Counted from the first letter of the stretch, positions 11,125 through 26,466 are shown. The stretch is DNA of 64,000 nucleotides from Ophiosphaerella korrae (GCA_028456385.1 JALNQF010000178.1:26016-90015); one strand, 5' to 3'. The notes: a model not told the origin generated them from the sequence alone. Translations and numbers: made by a program.

Positions 11125-13166
11125 GCAGATAGCCTGGTGCTAAGTGTAAATAAGGAGACCCCTGCTAAACAACTACATCGATCAACATTATGTGCACTTG
11201 CTATGAGGAATGTGTGGTCGTACTCAGCACGAGATAGGCATGGAGTAAAAATGGTCAGGATGAGTCGATATGACGAACGTCGTCGTCTAAACGTCGTCGA
11301 TGAATCTTGTACGCGACTCTAACAATAGGCGAGAAATAAGTAAACGATAACACAACCGTTTTGAAACGAGTGTTCGCGGTTTAGGCCATGGTGGTAGAAG
11401 TGAATCGCCGCTTTAAGAAGTGATGGTTATGCACAGCGTACTGCGGCTTCCCCGGTGTGAGCAAACACCAATTGACAAATTTCATCTTGCCACCCGCAAA
11501 ACAACGCAGCCGCCACCCCGCATATCATTTAACTACCAAAGCCAAGAACGGCGGCTATGGGATTTATTTCTGAGTATTGTGACTGCCACAGAACAAGGTC
11601 GGCGCTGCTGCTACAAGGGTCAAGGTGGATCTACTACACTTGGACACGCTTCAAATGAGCCCACATAGCTGAGGCATTGAAGGCTTGGAGCATCGGCAGG
11701 TGCCCCTCACGATCTCCGGATCACCTCAAGAATCCATCATCTCCGGCCTAATCCTTGGATGTATGATGTATCTCTACGATCTAATATTTGGCGAATAGGT
11801 ACTCCAATTGGCGCTTGACCAAGTTGGGGCTGGTAACCTTGATACAGTACCTGACGGGGATGCACGCGTAGCATATCATTGCCAACTTTTATTGAGGAGG
11901 CTTATGATCATCGAAAGAATCGAACAGAAAGAGTAGGGTGACAGATGCGGGACGGTCGGCAGTGAGCGGCAAAGATGCAAGCCAAGACGTGCCAGAGTGT
12001 AAAGACACTGAAACGCTCAGCTTAATGCTACCTCAACGGATGCCGACTGGATGCCTTGCATGGGATTGCTTGATAGCACGCGCTATTCTGAACGCTGTAG
12101 ATGACATGCATCTCGCCCAGCGTGGATAGTGACGCAACCATGGTTGAGCAACTTGAAGCACGAGGAGTCGCCGAAGGCACCGGTAGAGCGTAAGAGCACA
12201 TGGAGCAAGCAAGGCGGCCGTGCTCATTCTCCTATCTTGGTTGGGCGCTCTTTAAACATGTCGGTGAGAGACGTAAATGAAGGCAAAATTCCGCCATCTT
12301 TGAGTTGCATGCTGGTCATGCCAGGGTCATACCAGTGAGGCAAATCCGCGCACTATCCTGGTCTATCGTACATGCGCTACTACTACAACGTCGCAAGTCA
12401 TGGATGCGCCAAGTGGCTTGTTGTAATCATGGTTAGAGCTGTTGAGGGGCGATTCTAGTTGTGCTGTTGCTGCGGTGCACCCAACGGATATTTGCCTCCA
12501 TTTGCGTGAGGAGAGACTGGAGACTGGAGACTGCAAGCGAGAGACTCGAACGGTATATTGCTTCTTCCGAGACCCCTCTCCACGCGTTGATCTCACCACC
12601 CCGAGTCTAACGCTTCTTGGGTGTTACTGAAAGAGGGGTCTGCTCGAGCGACACACACCTGGTCGCATTGGTCTCTGACTGGCTCAGGTTGGCGGTTGGC
12701 GAGGCGTCAGCTGGCGTTAGTGGATTGGTACACTGCACCCTCCCAGTCCGGTGATTGCGGGCAAACACGGTTCCGATCTCTTGCTATGATCTGTGAACTG
12801 TTCAGCCTACCAGCAAACCACCCCGCCCTACATGTTGCCGGCCTGCTTGAGTTAGCACATGACTGCCTAGGCATGGCCAGGAACCCTCGCCCAATTTGCC
12901 GGTTTATCAAGGCATTCTTGCACTCGATTGCGAATCGCGCGGTCCGTTGCAGCGCTTGAGGCGCTACTGCGAGCCTAGCAGATCCAGACGCGATTGGATG
13001 TGTGGGCAGTGGGGCTGGGAGCTGCTCACCGACTTTTGCTTGGCTCCCGCCGCGAGTCTTGCTGGACTCTTTCTCCCGCTTACGCTCACGGTTCACCGCT
13101 GGCTCCATCAGCTCACTGAGGCTGAGAAGACTCACTCAACTTCACCATTCCCACTCCGTGCAAACC
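11125..13166. other. Intergenic region upstream of the Zn2Cys6 gene
   Basis: No gene supported. Several overlapping open stretches of 60-140 codons on both strands lack domains and conserved composition. The last 500 bases are probably the promoter and 5' leader of the regulator that starts at 13167. The reading frame of that gene is open back to 13002, but the strong context CAAACCATGG at 13167 is the better start. Confidence 0.45.
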
Positions 13167-15717
13167 ATGGAGAACCAAAACCTCGAATTTGACGGCTCCC
13201 TTTATGCGGGTGAGGGCGTCTTTGACCCCAACTACGACCCGAACCGCCAGGCCTTCACGTTCTCCCCAACCTGGCCGATTCCGCTCTCACCGAGCACCAT
13301 GTCACAGCACCAGCATCATCATGATGACAGCCAGCAGCAGCAGCATCAACAGCAACAACAGCAACACCAGCGTCGTGTGCAGACCGTTGGTGTGTCCAAC
13401 GCTCACCATGCCATCCCAACCACGACGGGCACTATCGCTCCCCTCCAGACCATGGGACTCGGCTTCCCCGCCGCCATGCAGGCCATGAATCCCATGCTGG
13501 CCAACTGGATGAACATGAACACCGATGGTTTCACCCAGGATACTTTCACGCAGAACATGGGCATGGGCAATTTTGCAACCTATGGGGGCGGCCAGCTCGA
13601 GTCTTCGCCGGTAGACTTCACCATCAACACCTCGCAGGCCGCCCTCTCACAGGCCGCCCTCCTGAGCTCGATGAGCATGGCTCCCTTCGCCCTCATGCCC
13701 ACAACCATGGAGATGCCTACGATGACTAATGAGCCCCTCCAAATGGCATATTTCCAGCAGGAGCTCCATGACACAAGCCTCGCGAGTGCGCCAGACTTCA
13801 CTGGTTCTAATGCAGCTACTGCTAGTGTTTCTACCGGCTCACCGGGTGAGCAGTGGATGGACATCCGCTCAATTCCTGGCAGCGAAAACGACTGGGTCAA
13901 CATCAACCATCGCAGCTCGTACGATTTCTCCGACTTCTCGGCAACGGTTTCCAATCCGGCGCAGTCGCTTCACATTCGTACCAATTCGGACTCGACAAAC
14001 TCGAACCTGTCAGACAATCCACGGTCGGCCCATTCATTCAGCAGTTTCGAGGAGATCCACTTCCCGATAAACTCGCCGCAGTCCGAGACAGATAACACCC
14101 TCGATCTGGTGCGCTCACATCATCATTCAGATAATTGCAATCATGGTCACGGTCATATTCACACTCACGGGCTCCCCATCGAACAGGATTTTGCCAACTA
14201 CATTTCTCCGAACCAGTCGGTCAGTCCGCCAATGGCCCGTGCCGAACCCCTTGTCATCAAACAGACCGCTTCGAGTACAGCATCTCCAACCTCCTCGGCC
14301 GTAAGCTCGCCGCCTGCTGCGGTACGCCGAAGGAAATCTCCTCAGGGACAGAAGCCGGCTAAGACCATCGTGAAGAAGACTACGGCACACACCACTAAGA
14401 AGGACACTACTGGTGAGAAGCGTGTGGGAAGACGGCGTGGTCCTCTCAGGCCCGACCAGCGACAGCAAGCACACGAAATCCGCAAACTTCGTGCCTGCTT
14501 GAGGTGCAAGTTCCTCAAGAAAACCTGCGATAAGGGCGATCCGTGCGCCGGCTGCCAGCCATCCCACGCTCGTCTCTGGCAGGTACCGTGCACGCGCATT
14601 GACATCAAGGACATCGCCTATTTTATGAAGGACTGGAAGGCCGACTACGAGCGTCACGTTAGCCTCGGCTTCTCCATCGGAAACATCAAAGGTTTCTCGC
14701 CCCAGGAACGTCCCATCTACGTCACACACGGTTATGGTCATTATCTACCTATTATGGCCCGTGAGGTCTACGTTCGGGATGAGAAATGTTTCGGCGTCGA
14801 CTGGTTCGAGACGCTCAACGGCCTCCATTTTGAAATCAACACAGCCAAACTCTCCGCTGGTATGGAGGGTATTTCTCGCGCCATGCTTTCCGATTATCTT
14901 GACCGTCACATTGATGGAGGATTCGAGAACTTTGTCGACGAATACTTCGAGGGTACTTTCTTCGTCACCGAGCTTCTTAAGACCGCATACCGCTATTACT
15001 GCCGCGAGAAGCTCCCCGTCCTCCGTAAAGCACTGAAGCTTGTGCTTGCCTACAATCTGACTCTCCACGTTACCATGGTTGAGGGTCTTGCTGGTGAGGA
15101 GGAATCCAACCTTGGAAAGGTTGAGGATCAACAATCTAAGTTCTGTGGCAAGACGGTTGCACCAGTCATGATCAACTTCCAGGTCAAGTGTGCTCTTGCC
15201 GATATGTGGCGTGAGTTGCAGAAGGATGTCCTTGAGGAGCTTTCCTCATTGTACCAATCCGTCTACAGTGGTGATAAGCTAAAGAACTGGCCAACCATCT
15301 TCATGCTTGCCGCGATCCTTCTCGCAGTTTGGGAGCTTATCCAATTCGACTGCAATTATCGCGTACCAGATATTGGCGCCGTGAACCACTTCTGCTCTGA
15401 GATGGAGGGTACGCCTGTTGGTGTCATCGTCGGCTTGTTCTCAGCCATCTCACAGAAACTCCCCGCCTTTACTGAGTGGGACTCAAGGAAACATCACCAC
15501 CTGCTCAACTCGAATCCGGCAGTGTGCGATGCCATGACCGAAGTTCGAGGCCATGTCACTAAATATGGTAGGTTCCAAATATTGTTTATTGAATTTGTTA
15601 CTAACTATCACTACAGAGGGCTACCTACGCTCAAGAAGTGACTGCAAGTTCGACCGACAGGACTTTGACTCCTTGTCGAACAAGTTCCTCTCCAAGCTCG
15701 TCATCCGAGCCAACTAG
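13167..15717 (+). CDS. Zn2Cys6-type zinc-cluster transcription regulator
   Basis: Two exons, 13167-15567 and 15617-15717, joined by a 49-base GT-AG intron with a CTAAC branch site; 833 residues. The N-terminal half is low complexity: a His/Gln-rich stretch near residues 48-70, many Met/Asn/Ser, and a His-rich segment near residue 315-335. A basic stretch leads into a zinc cluster near residues 443-480 with C-x2-C-x6-C-x5-C-x2-C spacing (CLRCKFLKKTCDKGDPCAGC) and a final Cys after about ten residues. The C-terminal 350 residues are folded-looking and helical, with FDCNYRVPDIGAVNHFCSEM. Splicing replaces an early stop with a tail ending KLVIRAN. Likely a nuclear DNA-binding regulator; targets unknown. 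Unlike most of this class, the zinc cluster is central rather than N-terminal. Confidence 0.85.
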
Positions 15718-18211
15718 AGCCTTTCGGCTCGCCTACCAGTTAAACGCCATCTTTACCATAATGTTCCTCCAGGCTGCATGATTCTTTTCAACCCGCATAT
15801 CCTTACTACTTCAACTCCCGACCGACACCCCGCAGCTCAACTCTCACGGCACCACGAGACTGTCTTTCCACGATTTAACGTGTCCGATGTTTGCAATGTA
15901 ACGGCTGACGACCCTACCAAAAACGGTGAAACGACCTATCTTTGCATTTTTTGCGATTCCCCGGCGTCTTTGCATGCCATGTTAGCGATCAACATGTCGA
16001 TGCCCAATGTTCCAACTACAACACACTCCTTTCCGAGGCACCCCGGATCCATTTCCTTCCTGATCTCTATTAAAGCTTGCTGAATATTTGTTGCTATTAA
16101 TGGTTTGACGATAGTCCGACGACTCATGGTCACGACTTTTATACAAATCCCTATCTGTGCGAGGCGGCAGAACAGTGTGTTCTGTCTTCCCTCTGCCAAT
16201 CTCCTTTCATGCCTTGGAGGTGAATGCCGGCTATGACTAGGCTACATCCACTGTTGATGTAAGCTTTAATCAACACTGTTCTTCTCACAAAAGATATCTT
16301 TTCTTTCTCCTTTCCCGATGATTGTGTTACTGGCATAGCGAGCGAGCTAGATGGGCTTTTTGAAATACCAGCGGCGGCGGTATGACAATAGTTTTTTTCT
16401 GCAGACTCTTCTTTCTATTGAACGACACTATGTTCTACTCTCAGAGTGTATTGTTGTGTTTCCTTTTTCCGATTTTCAAGTGTATCTATCAAAGTGTTAC
16501 TGGACAAATGCGAAACTATGGTTGCTTATCACAATATTCAACTTTTGCATTTGCAGATATCTTGCCCGCGATTCCAGCTCACGATTGGACCCCCCAGGCG
16601 AACTGCCAGTCCAAACAAATGTGACTCAGAGAGTTTTTCCTCGCAGTAATATGCATGGGACAGCGCATTAGCGCACAATTCTCCTCCATGAGGCACCTTC
16701 ATCAACCCACATCACTAATAACCCACCCCTAAATTTCCCATACACCTAACATTAGCCCTCCATGCATTCCCTCAGCGCAGCCCTGTTTCACCTTTAAAAA
16801 AAAAAAAGCATATACCGCAGTCAACACTCCCATACTCACCGCCAGTTTTCCGCCCGCCAGACCGCGGGCCGTCATAACCCGAATTGTCCCGCGTCGAGGC
16901 ACCGGGCTTTTGCGCCAGTAATAGGTCGTCGCGAACCGCAGATCAGCCGCTATGCCAGGGTGTTGGATACTGGTTTTTGTGGGGGCTTGGGGGGTGTGTG
17001 TGACGCTAGTAGGTTTATAGAGGTGCCGCGCTGTGCGTGTGCCCGGCTGTGCTGCGGGATGTGGACGTGGCGCTGCGCTTTGGTGTATCACGTTGTTTGT
17101 TTGCGGGGGGCTGGGGAGACTTGCTTGCTCTGTGGGGACAGAGTGGTATGGCCGGAGTTTGATGAGTGGGGGGGTTGGTGAGGTGGCCTGATTGGTATGC
17201 AGGCAGGCATGTTGTGTACCTGTTTGTGGTGAGTGGCGGTTGATGAGCGCTACACCAATTGCACTTGCAATTCGGGGATTGGGTTAGTGTGTTTATGTGC
17301 TTTTGTGCGGTTCTTGAGTAGGGAATTGTTGGCCATGTCTAGTACGTTTTGAGTCGGATAGCATGACCCTTGATGTGGAGTACATAGACGAACTAGGTAA
17401 TGCTGTGCTCAAACAATACTACACAATAATCGTCTCAAAAGACTAGGCACTTTATAGCGTGATTGAGAATATTGAAATATATTGTCTAGTTTAACAAGTT
17501 GACGAGGGTGGCGTAACCACGTTGACTTGCATTACACCCGACATGTTGAACACGTCCCACCATTCGACTACATGTGTGCCCTCCAATCGGTTTGCAATAA
17601 TGTCGCTTATAGCTCTAAGCCATATCTTATTAATGTAGTTCGTAATGGATAGAGCAAGTTAGAGATTGATCTTCTCCAACAAGTCGTGCTTTTGCCTATA
17701 CTATCATGATGATCGTCATGATCTGGGTGCAGTCTAATTGAGACAGAATTTCTGCTGAGTCAAATGAGAAATTTCGCCCATTCCAGCACAACAGAGATGT
17801 ACCTATTCCTAATATGCTTACTTTGATTGCCATAGTTCTGCCGTATGCCACAACCAGCTTGTCGTAGCTTGATGCCCTGATTCTATCTGCATAACGTGTA
17901 ACGACCCCGTCAATGCCAGGTTTGCCAGCTGGAAATAATTTTAACTTGAAATACATTACCGATACTTATTCGACAGGAATGTTCCTATATCCATATCCTA
18001 CGCGTGCAATGTTGTTGTTGTTCTTCCTTACAGCTATGTTCTAGCACAACATATCTAATCTACGCCAAGAGTAGTGTGGCGCAGTAATTTCGTAGGACCC
18101 GGTGAATTTGCTGCGCCGCAATATCACCATTTTGCCAATACACTTCCAAGATTGTTCCACCTTGCGCAGTTTCGAGTGTACCATCTCATCAAAGGCTAGA
18201 TACTCTATACA
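15718..18211. other. Intergenic region
   Basis: No gene supported. 15718-16300 probably includes the 3' untranslated part of the zinc-cluster gene. 16790-16806 holds a short A run. Open stretches at 16351-16671, 16729-17091 (minus) and 17696-17956 (minus) have no recognisable domain. The region 16970-17240 is G/T-rich on the plus strand. Confidence 0.4.
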
Positions 18212-19186
18212 ATGGCGTCCAAACGCTTGATCGACTCCAAGCCATGCAATACCAGAACCAAAGACATGGAAATCCTCGTCTTCGGTTTCAGCCGAACAGG
18301 TGAAGTGGCCTACCCCTTGCACTAGACAATTGCTTACAACCCGACACAGGAACAATGTGCAAGTCAACATACCCACATCCCAAAAAAACCATAGCATTAA
18401 CGGAGCCTAGCCCTCAAAGCCGCCCTTGAAAAATTAGACTACAAAGTATACCACATGTCCGTCGCCGCCCGAAACGTGGCCAAAGGGGACTTAGCATTCT
18501 GGAACGAAGCGCTCAAAGCAAAATTCTATAACCAAGGAAAGCCCTTTACTCGCATCGATTTCGACAAATTCCTCGCAGACTACAACGTTCGTACCCAGAA
18601 TCCTCCTCTTAGGCCACACTTCTAACCCACCCAGGTCCTAGAAGACATACCATGCATAATGTTCGTCGACGAACTGCTCGCCGCCTATCCCGATGCAAAG
18701 GTTATTCTCACAAACCGAGATGTAGATTCGTGGTTCGCTTCATATGAGGCTACTTTCTCTGTAGTTATGAACTGGATGACGATGCCTATCTTGGCCCGTT
18801 GCGATACGCTATTCTGGGGCCCATACATGTCTATCATACATATGATTACCGCACAGTGGGGCGCAGGCGACATGAATGATAGCGTCGCATTGCGCCGCTC
18901 ATATGTTGAGCATTACGCCCATGTACGACAGGTGGTGCCGGCGACCAAACTGTTGGAATTTGAGTCAAAGGATGGGTGGGGGCCGTTGTGTAGGTTTCTG
19001 GGGAAAGAGGTACCGGATGGGGACTATCCAAGACTTAATGAAGCAACGGCTACGGTGAAAATGCTTGCAGCCGTGTACTACATCCGCGTGGTTGTTTTGG
19101 GTTTGACGGCGCTGCTGAAAGCGACAGGAGTTGGCGTGGTTGTTTGGGCGGTTTGGTTGGGTTACCGGAAATTTGGAATGGAGTGA
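18212..19186 (+). CDS. P-loop sulfotransferase-like protein with C-terminal membrane segment
   Basis: Proposed exons 18212-18299, 18350-18358, 18411-18586 and 18635-19186 give 274 residues in one frame. Family features: N-terminal ILVFGFSRTGTMS, a 5'-phosphosulfate-type P-loop; then LKAALEKLDYKVYHM; FVDELLAAYPDAKVILTNRD with the following W; a late KLLEFESKDGWGPLCRFLG block; and a hydrophobic C-terminal segment (VVVLGLTALLKATGVGVVVW). This matches the fungal Sulfotransfer_4-like family; true sulfotransferase activity is not established for many members. The second exon is only nine bases and lies inside the P-loop, and the second intron would be GC-AG (donor GCAAGT). No other combination I tried keeps the P-loop and frame. 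Confidence 0.75.
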
Positions 19187-20601
19187 ATAGTTTCTTTGGG
19201 TCATTTAATGGAAGGAAGATATATGGTGTGAGGAAGTCAGACATGTTAGAATCAATCATGTATCTCGCTATACAAACGCTCCAGGTTCTGTGTAGGCCAC
19301 GCTTAGTTTGAAGAAGACGAACCTCGCTGAATTGGCATTGAATTACGCTATCTCTAATAGTATCCTTTTGATCAATAATGTGCAGTCTAGATTTGGCTCA
19401 AGACGGTTAGAAAATCTCAGATCTCAACATAGATTGTGAAAAACACTCGAATACCTAGTTTGATTTCTTCTACAAAAAATTTACCCGGAAGGTTATCTCA
19501 CCCTAGACTATGCATAGGTTTACTAACCACTATTAAGGCCTGGGAAGGGGGAGGGCAGATATCACTAAAATTAACAAAATCTAGCTTACACACACCTACA
19601 TGCAAGTAGGCAAGAAATGATAAGATAGAGAAGTAAATAGCGTCAGTGACCTATTTACAACGAGCTATTGCCATTTCGCCTTAATTGATATACTGAATAG
19701 AACTAAATCGTACATGAGACCTCTCTAAGGTCATCTTCCTTTTCACTATGTTGATCAATCAATCATGGGACGAAAATCTATTTCAACCAACCGACCAAGC
19801 GTCAATCAATCCGCCTCAGAAGAGGGAAGTTACTTAGATACCAGATCGTACGGATACTAAACGGCTGACGTATGTTCTTAACAGGAATAAAGAATACCTT
19901 CATATAATTTGAGTAGTAGCTTTCAACAACGTGATCAAAACAAATGCTCTAGTTTTTGAACTTGAAAAACAAAACTTGGGAAGTTATATCTACGTCTACG
20001 CCAAGAACGGGTACTTGAATGGTGACGTGGTCTCGCAAATTGGCTTCAGCGTAGTATGCCTAGGTATACGTGAGAGAAAAATGCTCATCATGGGAACATT
20101 TTTGTTTTAATTGACGTCTATCCCTGTGTTGAGGGGCGCACCCTGTAGCGGGACAAACCATAAGCACTTTGAATTCAAACAACTTTGACTCTATCAGCAC
20201 AACGAATTTTCCTGAAATTTGATATCAGTCATGTCGTGTGCCCAATCTTGAACACTTATTGCCCTATTTTTCCAAAAATTTCGATCGCGTCATTGCCTTC
20301 TCACCCAATTGGGGAGAGTCTCTGTTCCTGAGCGCAGGAGCACTCGTCCACCACAGCCCCACAATCGAGCTCATTTCGCCTTTCAAATCCATAGAACAAT
20401 TTAATCTAGGTTTCCGAGCCTTTCCCCTGTGCTAAGCAGTTATTGTCAGCCCTGTAGCGGCCGTGGCACGCTGTGTCATGCGAGGTCGCCGCATTGGTTA
20501 TATAACCGCTTTCCTCGGTCAAGGCATCTGCATCTCCTGATGCTCCTCTGAGCACCTTCTCACGCATCGCCAGCGTCTGCTTGCACATCGCTTCGCGGCC
20601 T
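19187..20601. other. Intergenic region
   Basis: No gene supported. Only short open stretches without domains (for example 20238-20435). I saw no RNA gene or long repeat. Confidence 0.4.
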
Positions 20602-22160
20602 CTAATCCGAATAAAAAGGTCCCAGCGTCGCCCTTATCCCAGCATCAGTCCCCTTAATCAGCTGCACCGTCGCAATCGTCGCCGCAACGTTTGCAAAGAA
20701 TCCTAGAATGCCACTAGCTTCCCAAGAGTAAGGGTACACGATTACCGATACAATTGCCGAAAGTGTGCTCAAGCCGATGCTCAGCACGAACCAGTCTTTT
20801 GGGATCTCTAAGGCCCGCTTTCGAAGAATAGGCAGGATGAGGAGGTAGAGAGAAGAGCTGCAGGCAGGCCGCTGAGCTGCAGGTGAAGAAGCCGTCGTCA
20901 AGGTGCCAGTTTGACGATCAGGAACGGGTCGTGGAGACGGCGATTAGGCCTGCAGATAGAGCCAGGATGAGAGGGAAGAGGAAGAGGACAGCAGTTCTAT
21001 GAGCAATACGGTCGATGAAGAGATGGAACCCGCGTCGTTTCTTACTTTGGGATGCCGGTTGTACATTGGATTGGGTGGACAATGCACGAGCGTCTCGCTA
21101 TACCACTGGTCTCTCATGGAACCATGGGCCATCTGGAATGTCCTCAGTTGGTAATTTGGTTTCATGCTATGCGTACTATAGGAAGCGAGAGGGACGTACT
21201 TGCCAGACGGTGCCGATCACCGTGTACAATGCCAGAAGTCGTGACTGGGGCCAGGAGTGGCATCGTTACTCTGGGCCGTTCACTACTAGGTGCCTGAAGC
21301 CTCGATGACGTGTCTTGGTCAAGTCCTAAAGCTTGAGCAACAGGCACGGTCGATTCCGAAGACGGAAATCTCAATTGCGGCTCCAATTCCCCTATCTCCT
21401 TATCAGACTCAGGCTGCTCTGAGCTGGACAAAGGTCGCCGTCGGCGAAGACCTGAATAGGCTAGTCGGTGATTGCGAACCTTAGTAAACTAGATTTGATA
21501 TTGCCACCTACCCGTTTCCGTTGCTTTCTTAGCTGCCTCGGCTTCCCTGCGAATTGTAGAAATACGGTCAAGAGTCTCCAAGCTTTCTCTCAGGATCTGA
21601 CTCCGTTCCTGAGCACCTCGAAGGACAAAATGGACTTTGGACTCAGCAGGTTCCTCCATGAGCTCCAGATCCCTAGCGATTTTCTGGCAGAGATCGGCAT
21701 GCTCCGGTTTCTCTGCTACCCGGCGAAATTCCCACAATCTATTTGAACCCACACCCTGAATAAGCAGATCTATATCGTAACGCCAACTGTCCATTCTCCT
21801 CTGGAATGCTTCCGAAAAATACGAAAGGGGTGTTAAGATACCATCCGAATTCAGTTCGTAATCCGGGATAAACAACTCATCCACCTCGCCGAAAATCTTT
21901 TGTAATTCCAGGATCCGAAATCCAGTCGCTGGCCAACCAAGCAAGAATACCATCCAATCTAGAGAAGAGGCTGCTGAAGAAAAAATTTCTTTGGGTGACG
22001 CCTCGTTTCCATACTTGACGAGAAATTTGGCTTTGTAGAGACGGATAATCTGCGCCTCCACTAAACCGGAGGCACCCCTCTGTTGAAAGCAAGGCGCATA
22101 ACAGGCTGACAGCAGTGAACGGTGGCTGGATCTGTGTCGCAAACTGGACCCTCCAGCCAC
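20602..22160 (-). pseudogene. Probable broken membrane-protein gene, family not recognised
   Basis: Minus strand. 22160 down to about 21506 encodes a soluble helical region (AQIIRLYKAKFLVKYGNEAS, ELQKIFGEVDELFIPDYELN, ALDRISTIRREAEAAKK-like coiled coil). A plausible 60-base intron leads, in frame, to a Ser/Pro-rich stretch at 21162-21430. Downstream, around 21010-20602, are three hydrophobic segments (AVLFLFPLILALSAGLIAV, WFVLSIGLSTLSAIVSVIVY, ASGILGFFANVAATIATVQL) ending at GPFYSD. The middle cannot be joined cleanly: a TAG follows RPVV near 21104, and a TGA separates TTRS from SSNWHLDD near 20914. Either some introns are missed or the gene is dead. The 22160 start is approximate. Confidence 0.5.
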
Positions 22161-22627
22161 AGGCTAAGCCACGTATGATGTGGGCTCGGCCTGGGTATAT
22201 CTACCACACACTCCTTGATTCAGAACTTGAGGACAGAATACATCTTATTGAGGCCTCTCACCAGAAAGAGAGGACTCTCCTACTGCATGTTTTCCACGCT
22301 CCTTGGCCGGAATCAAAAGCGTTTATGTGCCACAGTTGTTCCGGAAGGCTAATTCAAAAGCACGAGTATGATAGCGCCAAAATATGATACTTTTTAAAAC
22401 TGGATAATATAATTACGCCAGTGCACGCCAAGGGATACAATCTTTCAGTAACAGCCTACATAGTGATTCATAACGAAGCTTTTGGTAATAATACATTGAA
22501 GTGCCAGGTAAACCATGACAACATCACATCACCATACCAAACGCCTCGTCAACACCCTACGACAGTATAACCGAAGAGGAAAAGGCATCAGATATTTGTA
22601 TTCACTCAGCCAAACTCCTCATCCACC
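22161..22627. other. Intergenic region
   Basis: Between the broken membrane-protein gene and the 3' end of the aldo/keto reductase gene. Nothing else recognised. Confidence 0.35.
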
Positions 22628-23756
22628 TCAGTACCCCTGCCTCTCCTTCGGCACATACACCTCCTCCAAATACTTCGCATCCTCATCACTCAACGCCCAC
22701 GCAACATTCTGCACCGCCTCGTCGATCCGCTCTTTACTCCCCAGCCCGATAATCGGCACAACGCCCTTCTTCACACACCACGCCGTCGCCACACACGCCA
22801 TGCTCACCCCATTCTTCTTCGCCACCTCCTCCACTCGCCCAACAATCGCCTTGTCCGCCGCAAGCTCGCGCCCATACACCAACATCGACGTAAACTTGTC
22901 TGTCTCCGCACGCTTAGACGAGCGATCCGCCCAGGGCCGTGCCAACGCGCCGCGCGCAATCGGCGACCAGGGAATCAGCCCGACGCCCGTGTCGCGGCAG
23001 TAAGGGATCATTTCGCGCTCCTCCTCGCGGTACAGCAGGTTGTAGTAGTTCTGCATGGAGATGAACTTGTGCCAGCCGTTCTTCTCCGCAATATTTTGTA
23101 GCGTCTGGAATTCCCACGTGGCCATGCTGCTTGCGCCAATGTAGCGCACCCACCCCTTTTCGATCACGTCGTTGAGCGCTTTCATGATTTCTTCGCGGGG
23201 CGTTTCGTGGTCGAGTCGGTGGATTTGTAGCACGTCGATGTAGGTGCCGAGGCGGGCGACGCTGGCTTCGACGGCGTCGAAGATGTGCTTGCGGCTGAGG
23301 CCGACGTTGTTGACCATGTCGCCACCGTTGGTGATGGACTGGAGGAAGCTGCGGGCAATATTGGATTCGTCGACGCCAAAGTAGCATTTCGAGAGAAGGA
23401 CGACTTTGGAGCGGGGGATGTTGTATTTTTGGAGGGCTTTGCCGATGATGCGTTCGGAGGTGCCGTTTGAGTAGATGTCGGCCTGGGGGTGGGTTAGCTT
23501 TGGTGGGGTAGAGGTGTGGGGTGGGTGAATAGATAGACTTACTGTATCCCAGGTGTTGATGCCGCGCTTGTAGGCGTGCTCGAGGAGAGGGAGACTTTCT
23601 TCTTCGTTGAGGACCCAGGGTTCCCAGTCTGAGCTGCCGTAGCTCATGGCGCCGAGGATCACCTTGGAGACCTTGAGGCCAGACTTACCCAAGCTGTGGT
23701 GCTCGTCAGTGATGTGTTCGCGAAGCTGGCATAGTGTCTTACTTTACGTATTCCAT
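22628..23756 (-). CDS. Aldo/keto reductase
   Basis: Three exons on the minus strand: 23756-23743, 23693-23543 and 23482-22628, giving 339 residues. The 14-base first exon supplies MEYVN, joined to LGKSGLKVSKVILGAMSYG, the usual start of this family. The second intron is 60 bases and in frame, so a naive translation carries a spurious 20-residue insert. Catalytic residues are visible: Asp in NTWDTADIYSNG with the active-site Tyr, Lys in VVLLSKCYFG, and His in VLQIHRLDHETP. The C-terminal NADPH-binding region carries PIIGLGSKERIDEAVQN. It resembles the group often annotated as versiconal hemiacetal acetate reductase or yeast Aad-type reductases; substrate unknown. No secondary-metabolite genes sit next to it. 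Confidence 0.9.
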
Positions 23757-24490
23757 CTTCTTCAATATCATAAATAATCCTTTTGTTACGTGTATCGACT
23801 CAAATGATTGCAGTTGGTATTTGTAGATAGGTGGGGTAGCTTTATTGTGTTTGACTCAGCTATCAAGTTTCCCTGCTCATGGTTAGACAAATCCAAATGG
23901 AACTGGAAGGAGAAACGTACTAAAAGCTAAAGGCTCCGATTGATCAATAAATTTCTTACCTACCGATACCTTTATACCCGCCATCACTGTGGGGTACTGA
24001 CTTCGCGTCGTTGGAGTTATGCGGAATTAACAATAAATGCCGAATCATCGCATCGTTGGCAGGCTATCCTCCGGCGAAACGGACGAATTTAAAGGTTAAA
24101 CCCATTCTTATTATTGCATCAAATTTCTATTCTAGAGTTTAATTGACTGTAATCAAGTCGCGCTAAGTAGGGTTTACCTGGATATGCTCACGGCTTCCAT
24201 GCCATATTCTCGTTCAGCCGAGGTATGCGGGATGCACCGCACCGCCCGGTTGTGTATGCCGAGTCAGCGTGGTAGGAGACCTAAACAATACACACATTAA
24301 GCACATTACACAAATCACTGCACGAAGATACAATGTTTGAGAGTGAACTCTCGACCCGAAGGCATGCTGATTGCATTGTTGGCTTTTACGCCATTAACTA
24401 TGAATAAATCCGACCCATTCACGATCCATCCCGTAGGCTGTGATCATGCCATAAACGCCTTGCGTGAATTTCGTTTTAACCATAACACAC
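23757..24490. other. Intergenic region
   Basis: Holds the promoter of the aldo/keto reductase and the 3' flank of polyubiquitin, both minus strand. No gene supported. Confidence 0.4.

Positions 24491-26466
<1,976 letters not shown>

Noticed and set aside
14127..14741. 204-codon minus-strand open frame
   Set aside because: Fully antisense to the zinc-cluster gene and has no domain; explained by codon bias of the sense gene.
22914..23387. 157-codon minus-strand frame rich in Arg/His/Pro
   Set aside because: Shifted frame of the aldo/keto reductase exon.
23483..23542. 20-residue insertion in the aldo/keto reductase
   Set aside because: It is an in-frame 60-base intron with GTAAGT donor and CCCCCAG acceptor.
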